Source: CAZHRJ01 sp964534765
Lineage (GTDB): Bacteria; Lindowbacteria; 2-12-FULL-62-27
DNA length: 6,539 nt
Assembly: GCA_964534765.1 (NCBI GenBank)
Contig: CAZHRJ010000159.1
Span: 1-6,539, forward strand
Direction of reading: 5' to 3'
Shown piece after piece: positions 1 through 6,539 of this stretch. Positions within the stretch are counted from its first letter, which is position 1. Every line of letters begins with the position of its first letter. The notes beneath the pieces are model-generated. The model did no database searches and had not been told where the DNA came from. It saw only the letters and a list, made by a program, of their open reading frames with translations. The position numbers and the translations under genes are program-made.

Positions 1-41
1 TGCAGGCGATGGCCATGGATGGCAATGATTCGCGGGCCTAG
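1..41 (+). CDS. atpA: ATP synthase F1 alpha subunit, C-terminal end only (partial)
   Basis: A reading frame open from the left edge ends at TAG (39-41) and gives the last residues QAMAMDGNDSRA. Twelve codons are too few to identify by sequence. The call rests on position: the frame stops 20 nt before atpG, and in F-type ATP synthase operons the gene directly before atpG is almost always atpA, which codes for the alpha subunit of the F1 hexamer. The tail is not a recognisable alpha-subunit motif, so the identification is inference from gene order. Confidence 0.7.
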   Translation, partial: QAMAMDGNDSRA

Positions 42-61
42 CGTTTTCCGGAGTCTCTGAC

Positions 62-976
62 ATGGCGACACTGCGAGACATCAAGAAGCGGATCGGAGCG
101 GTCAAGAACATCGAGCAGATCACTCGCGCGATGAAAATGGTCGCCGCGGCCAAGCTTCGCAAGGCACAGGAACGGATGCTGGCCGCGCGGCCATACGCCC
201 GCAACCTCCGATCCGTCATCGCCTCCGTGGCCGCCCGGGTCCCGGCCGATGTCCATCCGCTTCTCCAGGCCAATCCCGCGGATGGGCCCCTTGCGGTGCT
301 GGTCGTCTCGGCTGACCGCGGGCTTTGTGGATCCTTTAATGCCAGCATCTTTCGCCGCACCCGCCGGTTTCTGCAGGAACAGAAGGACCGTCACGCTTCG
401 TGTTATCTGGCCGGCCGAAAGGCCGTCGGATATTTCCGGGTCCATCCCATCGAGACCTTTGGATCCCTTCAGGATTTCTTCCGTGACCTGGATTTCCGCC
501 ACGGCGCCAAGGTCGCGGCCGATCTCGTTCAGTACTATCTGGCCCATCGGCCCTCCGCGCTCTATGTCATCTACAACGAATTCAAATCCGCGGTCGCGCA
601 GAAAATCATCGTCGAACCCCTTTTGCCTTTTAATCCTTCCGCCATTCTCCCCGCCGCCCCGGAAGAGCGCAGTCAGGCCGCCGTTTACTCGTCCGAACGT
701 CGGCCCAGAGATCACACCGATTATCTGTACGAGCCCAACGATCCATCGGCTCTCTTGACCAGTTTGTTGAAGTTGTATTTGGAGGTTCAGATTTTTACCA
801 TATTTTTGGAGTCCTATTCGGCGGAGCAGGCGGCCCGGATGAACGCGATGGAAAATGCGGCCGACAATGCCGTCGAGTTGAACGCCTCCCTGACGCTCGT
901 GTATAACCGCGCCCGTCAGGCCGGCATAACGAAGGAAATCGCCGAGATCGTCGGCGGCGCGGAAGCGCTCAAGTGA
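62..976 (+). CDS. atpG: ATP synthase F1 gamma subunit (central rotor stalk)
   Basis: This is the gamma subunit of F1, the central shaft that turns inside the alpha3beta3 hexamer and couples proton flow to ATP synthesis at the inner face of the cytoplasmic membrane. The protein has 304 aa. The N-terminal helix carries the family signature (residues 1-35, MATLRDIKKRIGAVKN then ITRAMKMVAAAKLRKA). SADRGLCGSFN lies at 83-93. The C-terminal helix ends with YNRARQAGITKEIAEIVGGAEAL (281-303), the other half of the coiled coil. It is somewhat longer than the usual 285-290 aa; the extra length is mostly in the hydrophilic stretch at about 192-218, before DYLYEPNDP. The ATG at 62 is supported by GGAG at 50-53 with 8 nt spacing and by the exact match to the family start. 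It sits between the atpA end and atpD in the standard order. Confidence 0.97.
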   Translation: MATLRDIKKRIGAVKNIEQITRAMKMVAAAKLRKAQERMLAARPYARNLRSVIASVAARVPADVHPLLQANPADGPLAVLVVSADRGLCGSFNASIFRRTRRFLQEQKDRHASCYLAGRKAVGYFRVHPIETFGSLQDFFRDLDFRHGAKVAADLVQYYLAHRPSALYVIYNEFKSAVAQKIIVEPLLPFNPSAILPAAPEERSQAAVYSSERRPRDHTDYLYEPNDPSALLTSLLKLYLEVQIFTIFLESYSAEQAARMNAMENAADNAVELNASLTLVYNRARQAGITKEIAEIVGGAEALK

Positions 977-1002
977 TCAGACCAAACGTGGAGGATTAGA
1001 CA

Positions 1003-2400
<1,398 letters not shown>

Positions 2401-2416
2401 CCGGAGGGCAAGCCAC

Positions 2417-2821
2417 ATGAGGACATTTGATCTGGAAGTGGTCACGCCGACGCGGGAGGCTTTTCATGGACAGGTGGAGTATGTCCAGCTGCCGGGCGTC
2501 CAGGGATCGTTTGGTGTTCTCGGCGGCCATGCGCCGTTTTTGTCCATCTTGGCCATCGGCGCCGCCAGAATCCGGACGCCGGAAAAGGAGCGGATCCTCG
2601 CCATTACCGGCGGATACGCGGAAGTGCTGGGCAACTGCGTCACGGTGCTGGCCCGGACGGCGGAGTTTGTGGAGGAGATCGACGGAGACCGGGCGGAGCG
2701 GGCGCGCAAGCGCTCGGCAGACCGGCTGGCCGCGTTGCAGTCCGGACTCGATCGCGACCGCGCGGAGGCATCCTACCACCGCGCATTGTTGCGACTGAAT
2801 CTGTTTCGATCGTCCCGGTGA
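2417..2821 (+). CDS. atpC: ATP synthase F1 epsilon subunit
   Basis: This is the epsilon subunit, which binds the foot of the gamma shaft and the c-ring and can inhibit ATP hydrolysis through its C-terminal helices. The protein has 134 aa, within the usual range. The N-terminal beta-sandwich opens with LEVVTPTREAFHGQVEYVQLPG (6-27) and continues through the typical GSFGVLGGHAPFLSIL (30-45) and ITGGYAEVLGNCVTVLA (63-79). Residues about 88-130 are charged and helical (DGDRAERARKRSADRLAAL), matching the C-terminal helical hairpin. The ATG at 2417 has GGAGG at 2403-2407 with 9 nt spacing. Its stop TGA (2819-2821) overlaps the GTG start of the next gene, so the operon does not obviously end here as it does in many genomes. 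Confidence 0.96.
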   Translation: MRTFDLEVVTPTREAFHGQVEYVQLPGVQGSFGVLGGHAPFLSILAIGAARIRTPEKERILAITGGYAEVLGNCVTVLARTAEFVEEIDGDRAERARKRSADRLAALQSGLDRDRAEASYHRALLRLNLFRSSR

Positions 2822-3462
2822 TCCGGATGCCCTCTCGTTTTTTGATCGGTTTGTGTCTGGTATTGGGCCTCTCTGCTGTCTGCTGGGCCGAAGCTGAAAT
2901 CATTTATCCCAGATCCCGGCTGTCACAGCCAAAACCGGTCAACACGGAGCAAGCAGGGCTGGGTCCACGATTCGATACGTCGGTCGATCCATCGCCCCCG
3001 CGACGCGGATATAAGGTGGGTCAGAGAGTGGTTTTCACCGCCTGGATTGACAACGACGATCCTTACGACGGCATGCGCGACATCGGCATGATGATGCCCC
3101 GTATTCCTGAAACCATGCGGCTGGATCTGTCTTCCGATCAGCCCGCCTACGGAAACATATTCTATGACAGCCGGTTTCCGGCCCTTTCGGACACGCCAGC
3201 TACCTGCCGGTTGTATTACATCTCCCGCCCCGAGTCGGATACGCGTCCACTGGAGCCAAACACAAATCCGGACAGTGTCCAATCCGTGATATGGGTCATC
3301 ACCCGGGGCGCGGGCGAACAGGTGGTGGGGCCTCACAACGCAAATGAAAATATTTATGCCGCCAATTCCCCCGATACCTATTTCGGCGCGGGTGTCGATG
3401 ACGATGAGTTGTATGTCCGGTATTCGGCCACGGTGGTTCTGCGTCAAAAAAAGAAAAAGTAG
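2818..3462 (+). CDS. Exported protein of unknown function, possible DUF11-like beta-sandwich
   Basis: I do not recognise this 214-aa protein. Residues 4-24 form a Sec-type signal peptide: Arg at 7, hydrophobic core FLIGLCLVLGLSAV, and likely cleavage near CWA (22-24) or AEA (24-26). The sequence before Cys22 (LSAV) is a poor lipobox, so a soluble periplasmic or secreted product is more likely than a lipoprotein. The mature part starts Pro- and charge-rich, then VGQRVVFTAWIDND (67-80), MRDIGMMMPRIPETMRLD (86-103), SVIWVITRGAG (156-166) and YVRYSATVVL (199-208) alternate like strands. This pattern weakly recalls DUF11/Ig-like domains, in which a VG-x-VTYTV-N strand is followed by a D-x-LP turn; that is inference. 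The tail is KKKK. The start may be GTG 2818, overlapping the atpC stop as GTGA, or ATG 2827; neither has a clear Shine-Dalgarno, which suggests translational coupling to atpC. The stop TAG lies one codon before the next gene. Confidence 0.8.
   Translation: MIRMPSRFLIGLCLVLGLSAVCWAEAEIIYPRSRLSQPKPVNTEQAGLGPRFDTSVDPSPPRRGYKVGQRVVFTAWIDNDDPYDGMRDIGMMMPRIPETMRLDLSSDQPAYGNIFYDSRFPALSDTPATCRLYYISRPESDTRPLEPNTNPDSVQSVIWVITRGAGEQVVGPHNANENIYAANSPDTYFGAGVDDDELYVRYSATVVLRQKKKK
3446..3459 (+). other. A-rich slippery run at the 3' end of the unknown exported gene
   Basis: Seven A, one G, five A and one G lie directly before the TAG stop. In the gene's frame the first part reads A AAA AAG (3447-3453), the same -1 slippery heptamer used in E. 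coli dnaX. The run encodes the terminal KKKK. A -1 slip would bypass the TAG and run in a frame that stops near 3906, adding roughly 150 residues read out of frame from the next gene. No downstream stimulatory hairpin was established, so a functional role is not claimed; the run may simply encode a basic tail. Confidence 0.35.
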
Positions 3463-3465
3463 TCC

Positions 3466-5127
3466 ATGACACGCCATCAAGCTCTGCTTGCTTTCTGCCT
3501 CGCCGCTCCACTCTGCATCTCCGCCTGTACAGCCACAACGCCCAAATCTCATCCACAGACAGACCGGCATCCGGCGCCGCCTTCGGCCGAATCCATGCCG
3601 ACAGGCATGCCTGCGGATCAGGGCGGCCGCGCCGCCGAACCGACACCGGATGCGAGAATGTCCTGGAGTCAGGCGGTTTATTTGTTCGAAGCGGGAGATT
3701 TCGATTCCGCCGCCCGGCAGGCGCATGCGGCTATTGCCGGCGGTCTGGACTCTCGCGAGTCGCGCCAGTTATACGCGGAGTCCCTGGCCTATTCCGGTCA
3801 GTTGACCCGCGCAGAGCAGGCGCTCAAATATGTGGCCGAACATTTTTCGGCTCTGCCTTCAACGTATTTTCTTTTGGGGAAAATTTATTTGATCTGGGGA
3901 GACAGTGAAAGAGCCGAGCAGGCAATCTCGAAGGCGTTCGGCGCCGGTGGAAAGGACGACGAGGCGTTGTTTCAGCTGGGGAATCTGCGTCTCAAGCAGG
4001 GATCCGTTCCGAGGGCGATCGAGATACTCAAGGAATACCTCCAGCGCCATCCGGATGACCCGGAAGCCCTCACCCGGTATGCGGTGGCCCTCCTCGACGC
4101 GGGCCGGGTCGATGAGGCGGAGGCGGTCTTGCGGCAATTGCTGCTCGTCGAGCCTGACAGCCGGCTGGGTCTGTTTACTCTGGCGCTTCTGGCGCAGCAG
4201 CGGGAGGACTCGGCGGTGGCGGCTGCTCTTTTTGACCGGTTTCTGGACGTCGAGCCGGAGAACACCGAAGTTCTGTCCCAGCGGGCTACTCTGGCGGAAA
4301 CGCAGCATGACACACCCGCGGCCATCCGGTTCCGACGGCGCCTTGCCGCTCTCATTCCCAACAGTCTTCAAAACCGTTACCGGCTCGGGCAGCTCCTCGT
4401 GGATTCCAATCTCGACGATGAGGCGGTTGCGATTTTTCACCAGCTGGCAAAAGATCATCCCGAGCTGGGCCAGCCGTATGTCCAGCTCGGATACATTGAG
4501 ATCCGCCGGAACCGCCACACGGCGGCGATCCGAATGCTCGAAGAGGCCATGAAACGGATGCCGGACAACGCCGAAGTCCCAACCATGATCGGATTCACTT
4601 CTCTGGCGCTCAAAGAGGACACCAGGGCCGTCGAATTCTTCAAAAAGGCGCAGCGGCTCGATCCCAAAAATGTCAATATCCTCTTTACGCTCGGTGAAGT
4701 CCAGCACCGCATCGGTCTCTTTCAGGACGCCGTACGGACATTTCAGTCGATACTCACCCTCCAGCCATCCCACACCGCGGCGCTGAATTTTCTGGGTTAC
4801 ATGTACGCCGAAAAAGGCGTTCGGCTGGAGGAGGCGGAGCGGATGTTGAAGAAGGCGCTGAATAGCGAGCCGGCGAACGCGTATTATCTGGACAGTCTGG
4901 GCTGGGTCTATTTCAAAAAGGGGAAATTGAAACTGGCCATCGAGTATCTCGACCGGGCATCCCGCATCCTTTCGGATCCGGTTATTTACGAGCACCTCGG
5001 TGATGTCCATGCCGCGATGGGATCGATCGATGAGGCCCGGCACTCCTATCAGAAATCACTGGAAAAAATTGACAGCTCTTCCGTACAGGACAAACTTCGC
5101 AATTTGCCCTCCACGATCCGGCGATAA
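3466..5127 (+). CDS. TPR-repeat lipoprotein, possible LbcA-like (CtpA partner) counterpart
   Basis: This is a 553-aa lipoprotein built almost entirely from tetratricopeptide repeats, which are helical protein-binding scaffolds. The N-terminus is a type II signal peptide with lipobox ISAC, so the lipidated residue should be Cys21. Residues 22-64 are a Pro- and Ala-rich linker. From about 66 to 540 there are many TPR units, for example 131-163, 165-197, 199-231, 336-368, 403-435, 437-469 and 471-503. The most diagnostic stretch is ALNFLGYMYAEKGVRLEEAE (438-457) followed by YYLDSLGWVYFKKG (473-486) and DPVIYEHLGDVHA (504-516). In Pseudomonas the TPR lipoprotein LbcA (PA4667), which binds the periplasmic protease CtpA, is encoded beside lolB-ispE-prs; the same position here before ispE makes an LbcA-like role a reasonable but unproven inference. 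No lolB gene lies between it and ispE. The ATG at 3466 lacks a clear Shine-Dalgarno and starts one codon after the previous stop, so reinitiation is likely. Confidence 0.93.
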   Translation: MTRHQALLAFCLAAPLCISACTATTPKSHPQTDRHPAPPSAESMPTGMPADQGGRAAEPTPDARMSWSQAVYLFEAGDFDSAARQAHAAIAGGLDSRESRQLYAESLAYSGQLTRAEQALKYVAEHFSALPSTYFLLGKIYLIWGDSERAEQAISKAFGAGGKDDEALFQLGNLRLKQGSVPRAIEILKEYLQRHPDDPEALTRYAVALLDAGRVDEAEAVLRQLLLVEPDSRLGLFTLALLAQQREDSAVAAALFDRFLDVEPENTEVLSQRATLAETQHDTPAAIRFRRRLAALIPNSLQNRYRLGQLLVDSNLDDEAVAIFHQLAKDHPELGQPYVQLGYIEIRRNRHTAAIRMLEEAMKRMPDNAEVPTMIGFTSLALKEDTRAVEFFKKAQRLDPKNVNILFTLGEVQHRIGLFQDAVRTFQSILTLQPSHTAALNFLGYMYAEKGVRLEEAERMLKKALNSEPANAYYLDSLGWVYFKKGKLKLAIEYLDRASRILSDPVIYEHLGDVHAAMGSIDEARHSYQKSLEKIDSSSVQDKLRNLPSTIRR

Positions 5128-5142
5128 CAGCCGCGCGTACGT

Positions 5143-6123
5143 GTGGTGACGGACGTGGATGCCCTTGTGATCGGACGGAGGCAGGGGCGCCGCCGTTCCC
5201 TCAGAAGCGGCCGGCGCGCGCGGGTTCGGACGATAGCCATTGACGCGTTTGCGAAGATCAACATTGTTCTCCGTGTCGGGCCACGCCGCAGGAACGGATT
5301 TCATGATCTGTTGACGCTATTCCAATCTCTTTCATTGTTTGACCGGATTCGTATCCGATGGTCACCCTCAATGGACACCACCCTTTCCATTCACTGTACC
5401 GATCGATCCATTCCGACGGATCGGCGAAACACCATTCATCGCGCGTACCGGTATATTCGAGAAAAGTGGCCGGAGGTTTCGAAAGGGCATTTTGCGGTAT
5501 GGGTGGACAAAGCCATTCCCGCCGGAGGAGGGTTGGGTGGAGGCAGCGCGGATGCCGCGGCCTTTCTGATCGGTGCCTGCCGGCTGATCGGTGTTCCCGC
5601 GCCGGCATCGCGGCGGGATCTGTCGGAAATTGGCCGTCAAATCGGCGCGGACGTGCCGTTTTGTATTGTGGGGGGTTCGGCTGTTGGCCGGGGCCGTGGT
5701 GAGCGACTGACCCGTCTTCATCGGCCATTGGATCGCCGGAACGTGTATCTGATCATTCCGAAATCGGTCCGTATTTCGACGGCCGGCGCTTATGCGGCGC
5801 TGGACCGGGTCAGGCGGCGCCAAAACTTGACAACCTCCCTCTCGGCCCGTAGCCTTTACGTGGCTGTCCGGGCCATCCGTCGGCGGCGACCGGTGCGGGG
5901 CCGGTTGAACGATTTTCAGACGGTGGCGGAAGGCTTGCATCCGGAACTGGCCGGCCTTGCGGATAGTCTCGTTCCGCTGGGTCTATCGTCTATGACTGGC
6001 AGCGGCTCTGTTTTTTTTGTCCTGCCCTTCCGCGGGTTGACCCTGAAACGAATCTCTCGTGCGGTGCCGGATTCGGCGGTGGTGCGCGCGCGATTTGTCA
6101 GGAGGGGGTGGCGGATGAGGTAA
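5143..6123 (+). CDS. ispE: 4-diphosphocytidyl-2-C-methyl-D-erythritol kinase (CDP-ME kinase), start uncertain
   Basis: IspE phosphorylates CDP-methylerythritol with ATP, a cytoplasmic step of the MEP pathway to isoprenoid precursors. With a start at 5143 it has 326 aa, against about 280-300 for the family. GHMP-kinase features appear in order: AFAKIN (35-40), with Lys38 matching the conserved active-site Lys; NGFHDLLTLFQ (51-61), with substrate-side His54; the ATP-binding glycine-rich loop IPAGGGLGGGSADAAA (125-140); IGADVPFCIVGGSAVGRGRGE (167-187), with Asp170 as the likely catalytic base; LNDFQ (255-259); and MTGSGSVFF (284-292). The enzyme looks complete. Family homology begins only at about residue 30. 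The first 29 residues are an Arg-rich extension with in-frame GTG codons at 5143, 5146, 5155 and 5167, no in-frame ATG and no well-placed Shine-Dalgarno. The body is also Arg-rich, with RRRR at 246-249. It follows the TPR gene by 15 nt. Confidence 0.95.
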   Translation: MVTDVDALVIGRRQGRRRSLRSGRRARVRTIAIDAFAKINIVLRVGPRRRNGFHDLLTLFQSLSLFDRIRIRWSPSMDTTLSIHCTDRSIPTDRRNTIHRAYRYIREKWPEVSKGHFAVWVDKAIPAGGGLGGGSADAAAFLIGACRLIGVPAPASRRDLSEIGRQIGADVPFCIVGGSAVGRGRGERLTRLHRPLDRRNVYLIIPKSVRISTAGAYAALDRVRRRQNLTTSLSARSLYVAVRAIRRRRPVRGRLNDFQTVAEGLHPELAGLADSLVPLGLSSMTGSGSVFFVLPFRGLTLKRISRAVPDSAVVRARFVRRGWRMR

Positions 6124-6156
6124 GCCGGTTGCCGCTGTGGGGGGTGAGGCAAGCTC

Positions 6157-6465
6157 ATGGAAGTGACCGAAGTTCGAATCAAGAAAGCGATGCGGGAGGC
6201 TGATCCCAACTCGCGGGAGAGATTGCTCGCGTGGGCGTCCATAACCGTTGACGGCGCCTTCGTGGTCCATAATATCCGGATCGTCGAGACCGATAGGGGT
6301 CTGGCGGTGTTTATGCCGTCGAGAAAAATGAAGGACGGCGAGATCAAGGACATCGCGCATCCGCTCAACATCGCCACCCGCAAAAAAATCGAGACGGCGA
6401 CGCTGACCGCGTATCGAAAACAAATGGAGCATCCGCCTTCTCATCCGCTCCCTCCCTCGTCCTGA
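6157..6465 (+). CDS. spoVG: SpoVG family nucleic-acid-binding regulator
   Basis: SpoVG is a small RNA/DNA-binding regulator, first known from sporulation and septum control in Bacillus but widespread in non-sporulating bacteria. This copy has 102 aa. It starts MEVTEVRIKK and carries ASITVDGAFVVHNIRI (27-42), GLAVFMPSRK (48-57), DGEIKDIAHPLN (60-71) and TRKKIETATLTAYRK (74-88), matching the family along its length. Compared with the Bacillus form there is a short insertion at about 13-21 (READPNSRE), and the tail (92-102) is Pro- and Ser-rich. The ATG at 6157 is preceded by GTGAGG (6144-6149) with 7 nt spacing, and the start matches the family. It lies 33 nt after ispE; the ispE-spoVG-prs order is known in delta-type bacteria, so prs may follow. 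Nothing here indicates sporulation. Confidence 0.96.
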   Translation: MEVTEVRIKKAMREADPNSRERLLAWASITVDGAFVVHNIRIVETDRGLAVFMPSRKMKDGEIKDIAHPLNIATRKKIETATLTAYRKQMEHPPSHPLPPSS

Positions 6466-6482
6466 CCGGCAATTGCCGGTCA
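6463..6482 (+). terminator. Perfect 20-bp palindrome overlapping the spoVG stop; possible terminator hairpin or operator
   Basis: The sequence TGACCGGCAATTGCCGGTCA equals its own reverse complement over all 20 bases. As RNA it can form an 8-bp GC-rich stem with an AATT loop. Its first three bases are the spoVG stop codon TGA. The downstream bases (CGCAAAATCACTTTCC) are not a T-run, so it is not a classic Rho-independent terminator. It could be a weak terminator, a 3'-end stabiliser or a binding site for a dimeric regulator. The palindrome is certain; the role is not. Confidence 0.45.
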
Positions 6483-6502
6483 CGCAAAATCACTTTCCGA
6501 TC

Positions 6503-6531
6503 TTGCAACTCGTTCGTGTCCCGTGTAAACT
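6503..6531 (+). promoter_or_regulatory. Sigma70-like promoter for the gene downstream of the window
   Basis: TTGCAA (6503-6508) and TAAACT (6526-6531) are separated by 17 nt, the optimal spacing. Each hexamer matches 4 of 6 consensus bases. The position, after the spoVG palindrome and just before the window ends, suits a promoter for a following gene. In related gene orders that would be tRNA-Gln or prs, which cannot be seen here. Matches of this quality also occur by chance. Confidence 0.35.
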
Positions 6532-6539
6532 GACCGCCT

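Noticed and set aside
580..735. Extra length in AtpG before DYLYEPNDP
   Set aside because: This surface region varies in length between bacteria; all signature gamma-subunit segments are intact, so it is not a notable anomaly.
2923..3726. A 267-codon open frame on the - strand spanning the unknown gene and the start of the TPR gene
   Set aside because: It crosses two + strand genes, has no motif and no supported start. The + strand gene has a good signal peptide and tight coupling to both neighbours, which fits a real gene better.
3859..5043. A 394-codon open frame on the - strand antisense to the TPR gene
   Set aside because: The + strand frame has clear TPR motifs throughout and a lipobox. 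The antisense product has no recognisable domain or supported start, and long antisense open frames are expected in GC-rich coding DNA.
5368..5940. A 190-codon open frame on the - strand inside ispE
   Set aside because: It lies entirely antisense to conserved kinase motifs and shows no protein family features.
6129..6152. TTGCC ... GGCAA inverted repeat in the ispE-spoVG gap that could partly mask the spoVG ribosome site
   Set aside because: Only 5 bp with a 14-nt loop; too weak to call as a regulatory structure.

Overview
The window is a compact, co-directional (+ strand) block of bacterial housekeeping genes with no mobile element, CRISPR array or rRNA. Gene order is [atpA 3' end]-atpG-atpD-atpC-(secreted protein of unknown function)-(TPR lipoprotein)-ispE-spoVG. 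Gaps are 20, 26 and 16 nt within atp, then a 4-nt overlap, then 3, 15 and 33 nt, so the set could be transcribed as one long operon. The sequence is GC-rich.

The organism looks like a Gram-negative (diderm) bacterium. There is a lipobox lipoprotein with many TPR repeats, and the order TPR lipoprotein-ispE resembles the proteobacterial TPR-lolB-ispE-(tRNA-Gln)-prs-rplY-pth cluster. SpoVG next to ispE is not a gammaproteobacterial trait; it is common in Firmicutes, spirochaetes and delta-type lineages. A deltaproteobacterium-like or candidate-phylum genome is the best inference; species cannot be called from this window.

Layout: 1-41 end of atpA; 62-2821 the gamma, beta and epsilon subunits of F1 ATP synthase, each with a good Shine-Dalgarno site; 2818-3462 an exported protein with a signal peptide and a possible beta-sandwich (DUF11-like) core; 3466-5127 a TPR outer-membrane-type lipoprotein that may be a positional counterpart of Pseudomonas LbcA; 5143-6123 ispE of the MEP isoprenoid pathway, with an unusual Arg-rich N-terminus and an uncertain start; 6157-6465 spoVG; 6463-6482 a perfect 20-bp palindrome containing the spoVG stop; 6503-6531 a promoter-like sequence that may drive the next gene, just outside the window.

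I see no convincing novel system. The points most worth checking are the joining of the atp operon to the ispE cluster, the unknown exported protein at the junction, the possible LbcA-type role of the TPR lipoprotein, the IspE N-terminus, and the A-rich slippery end of the unknown gene.
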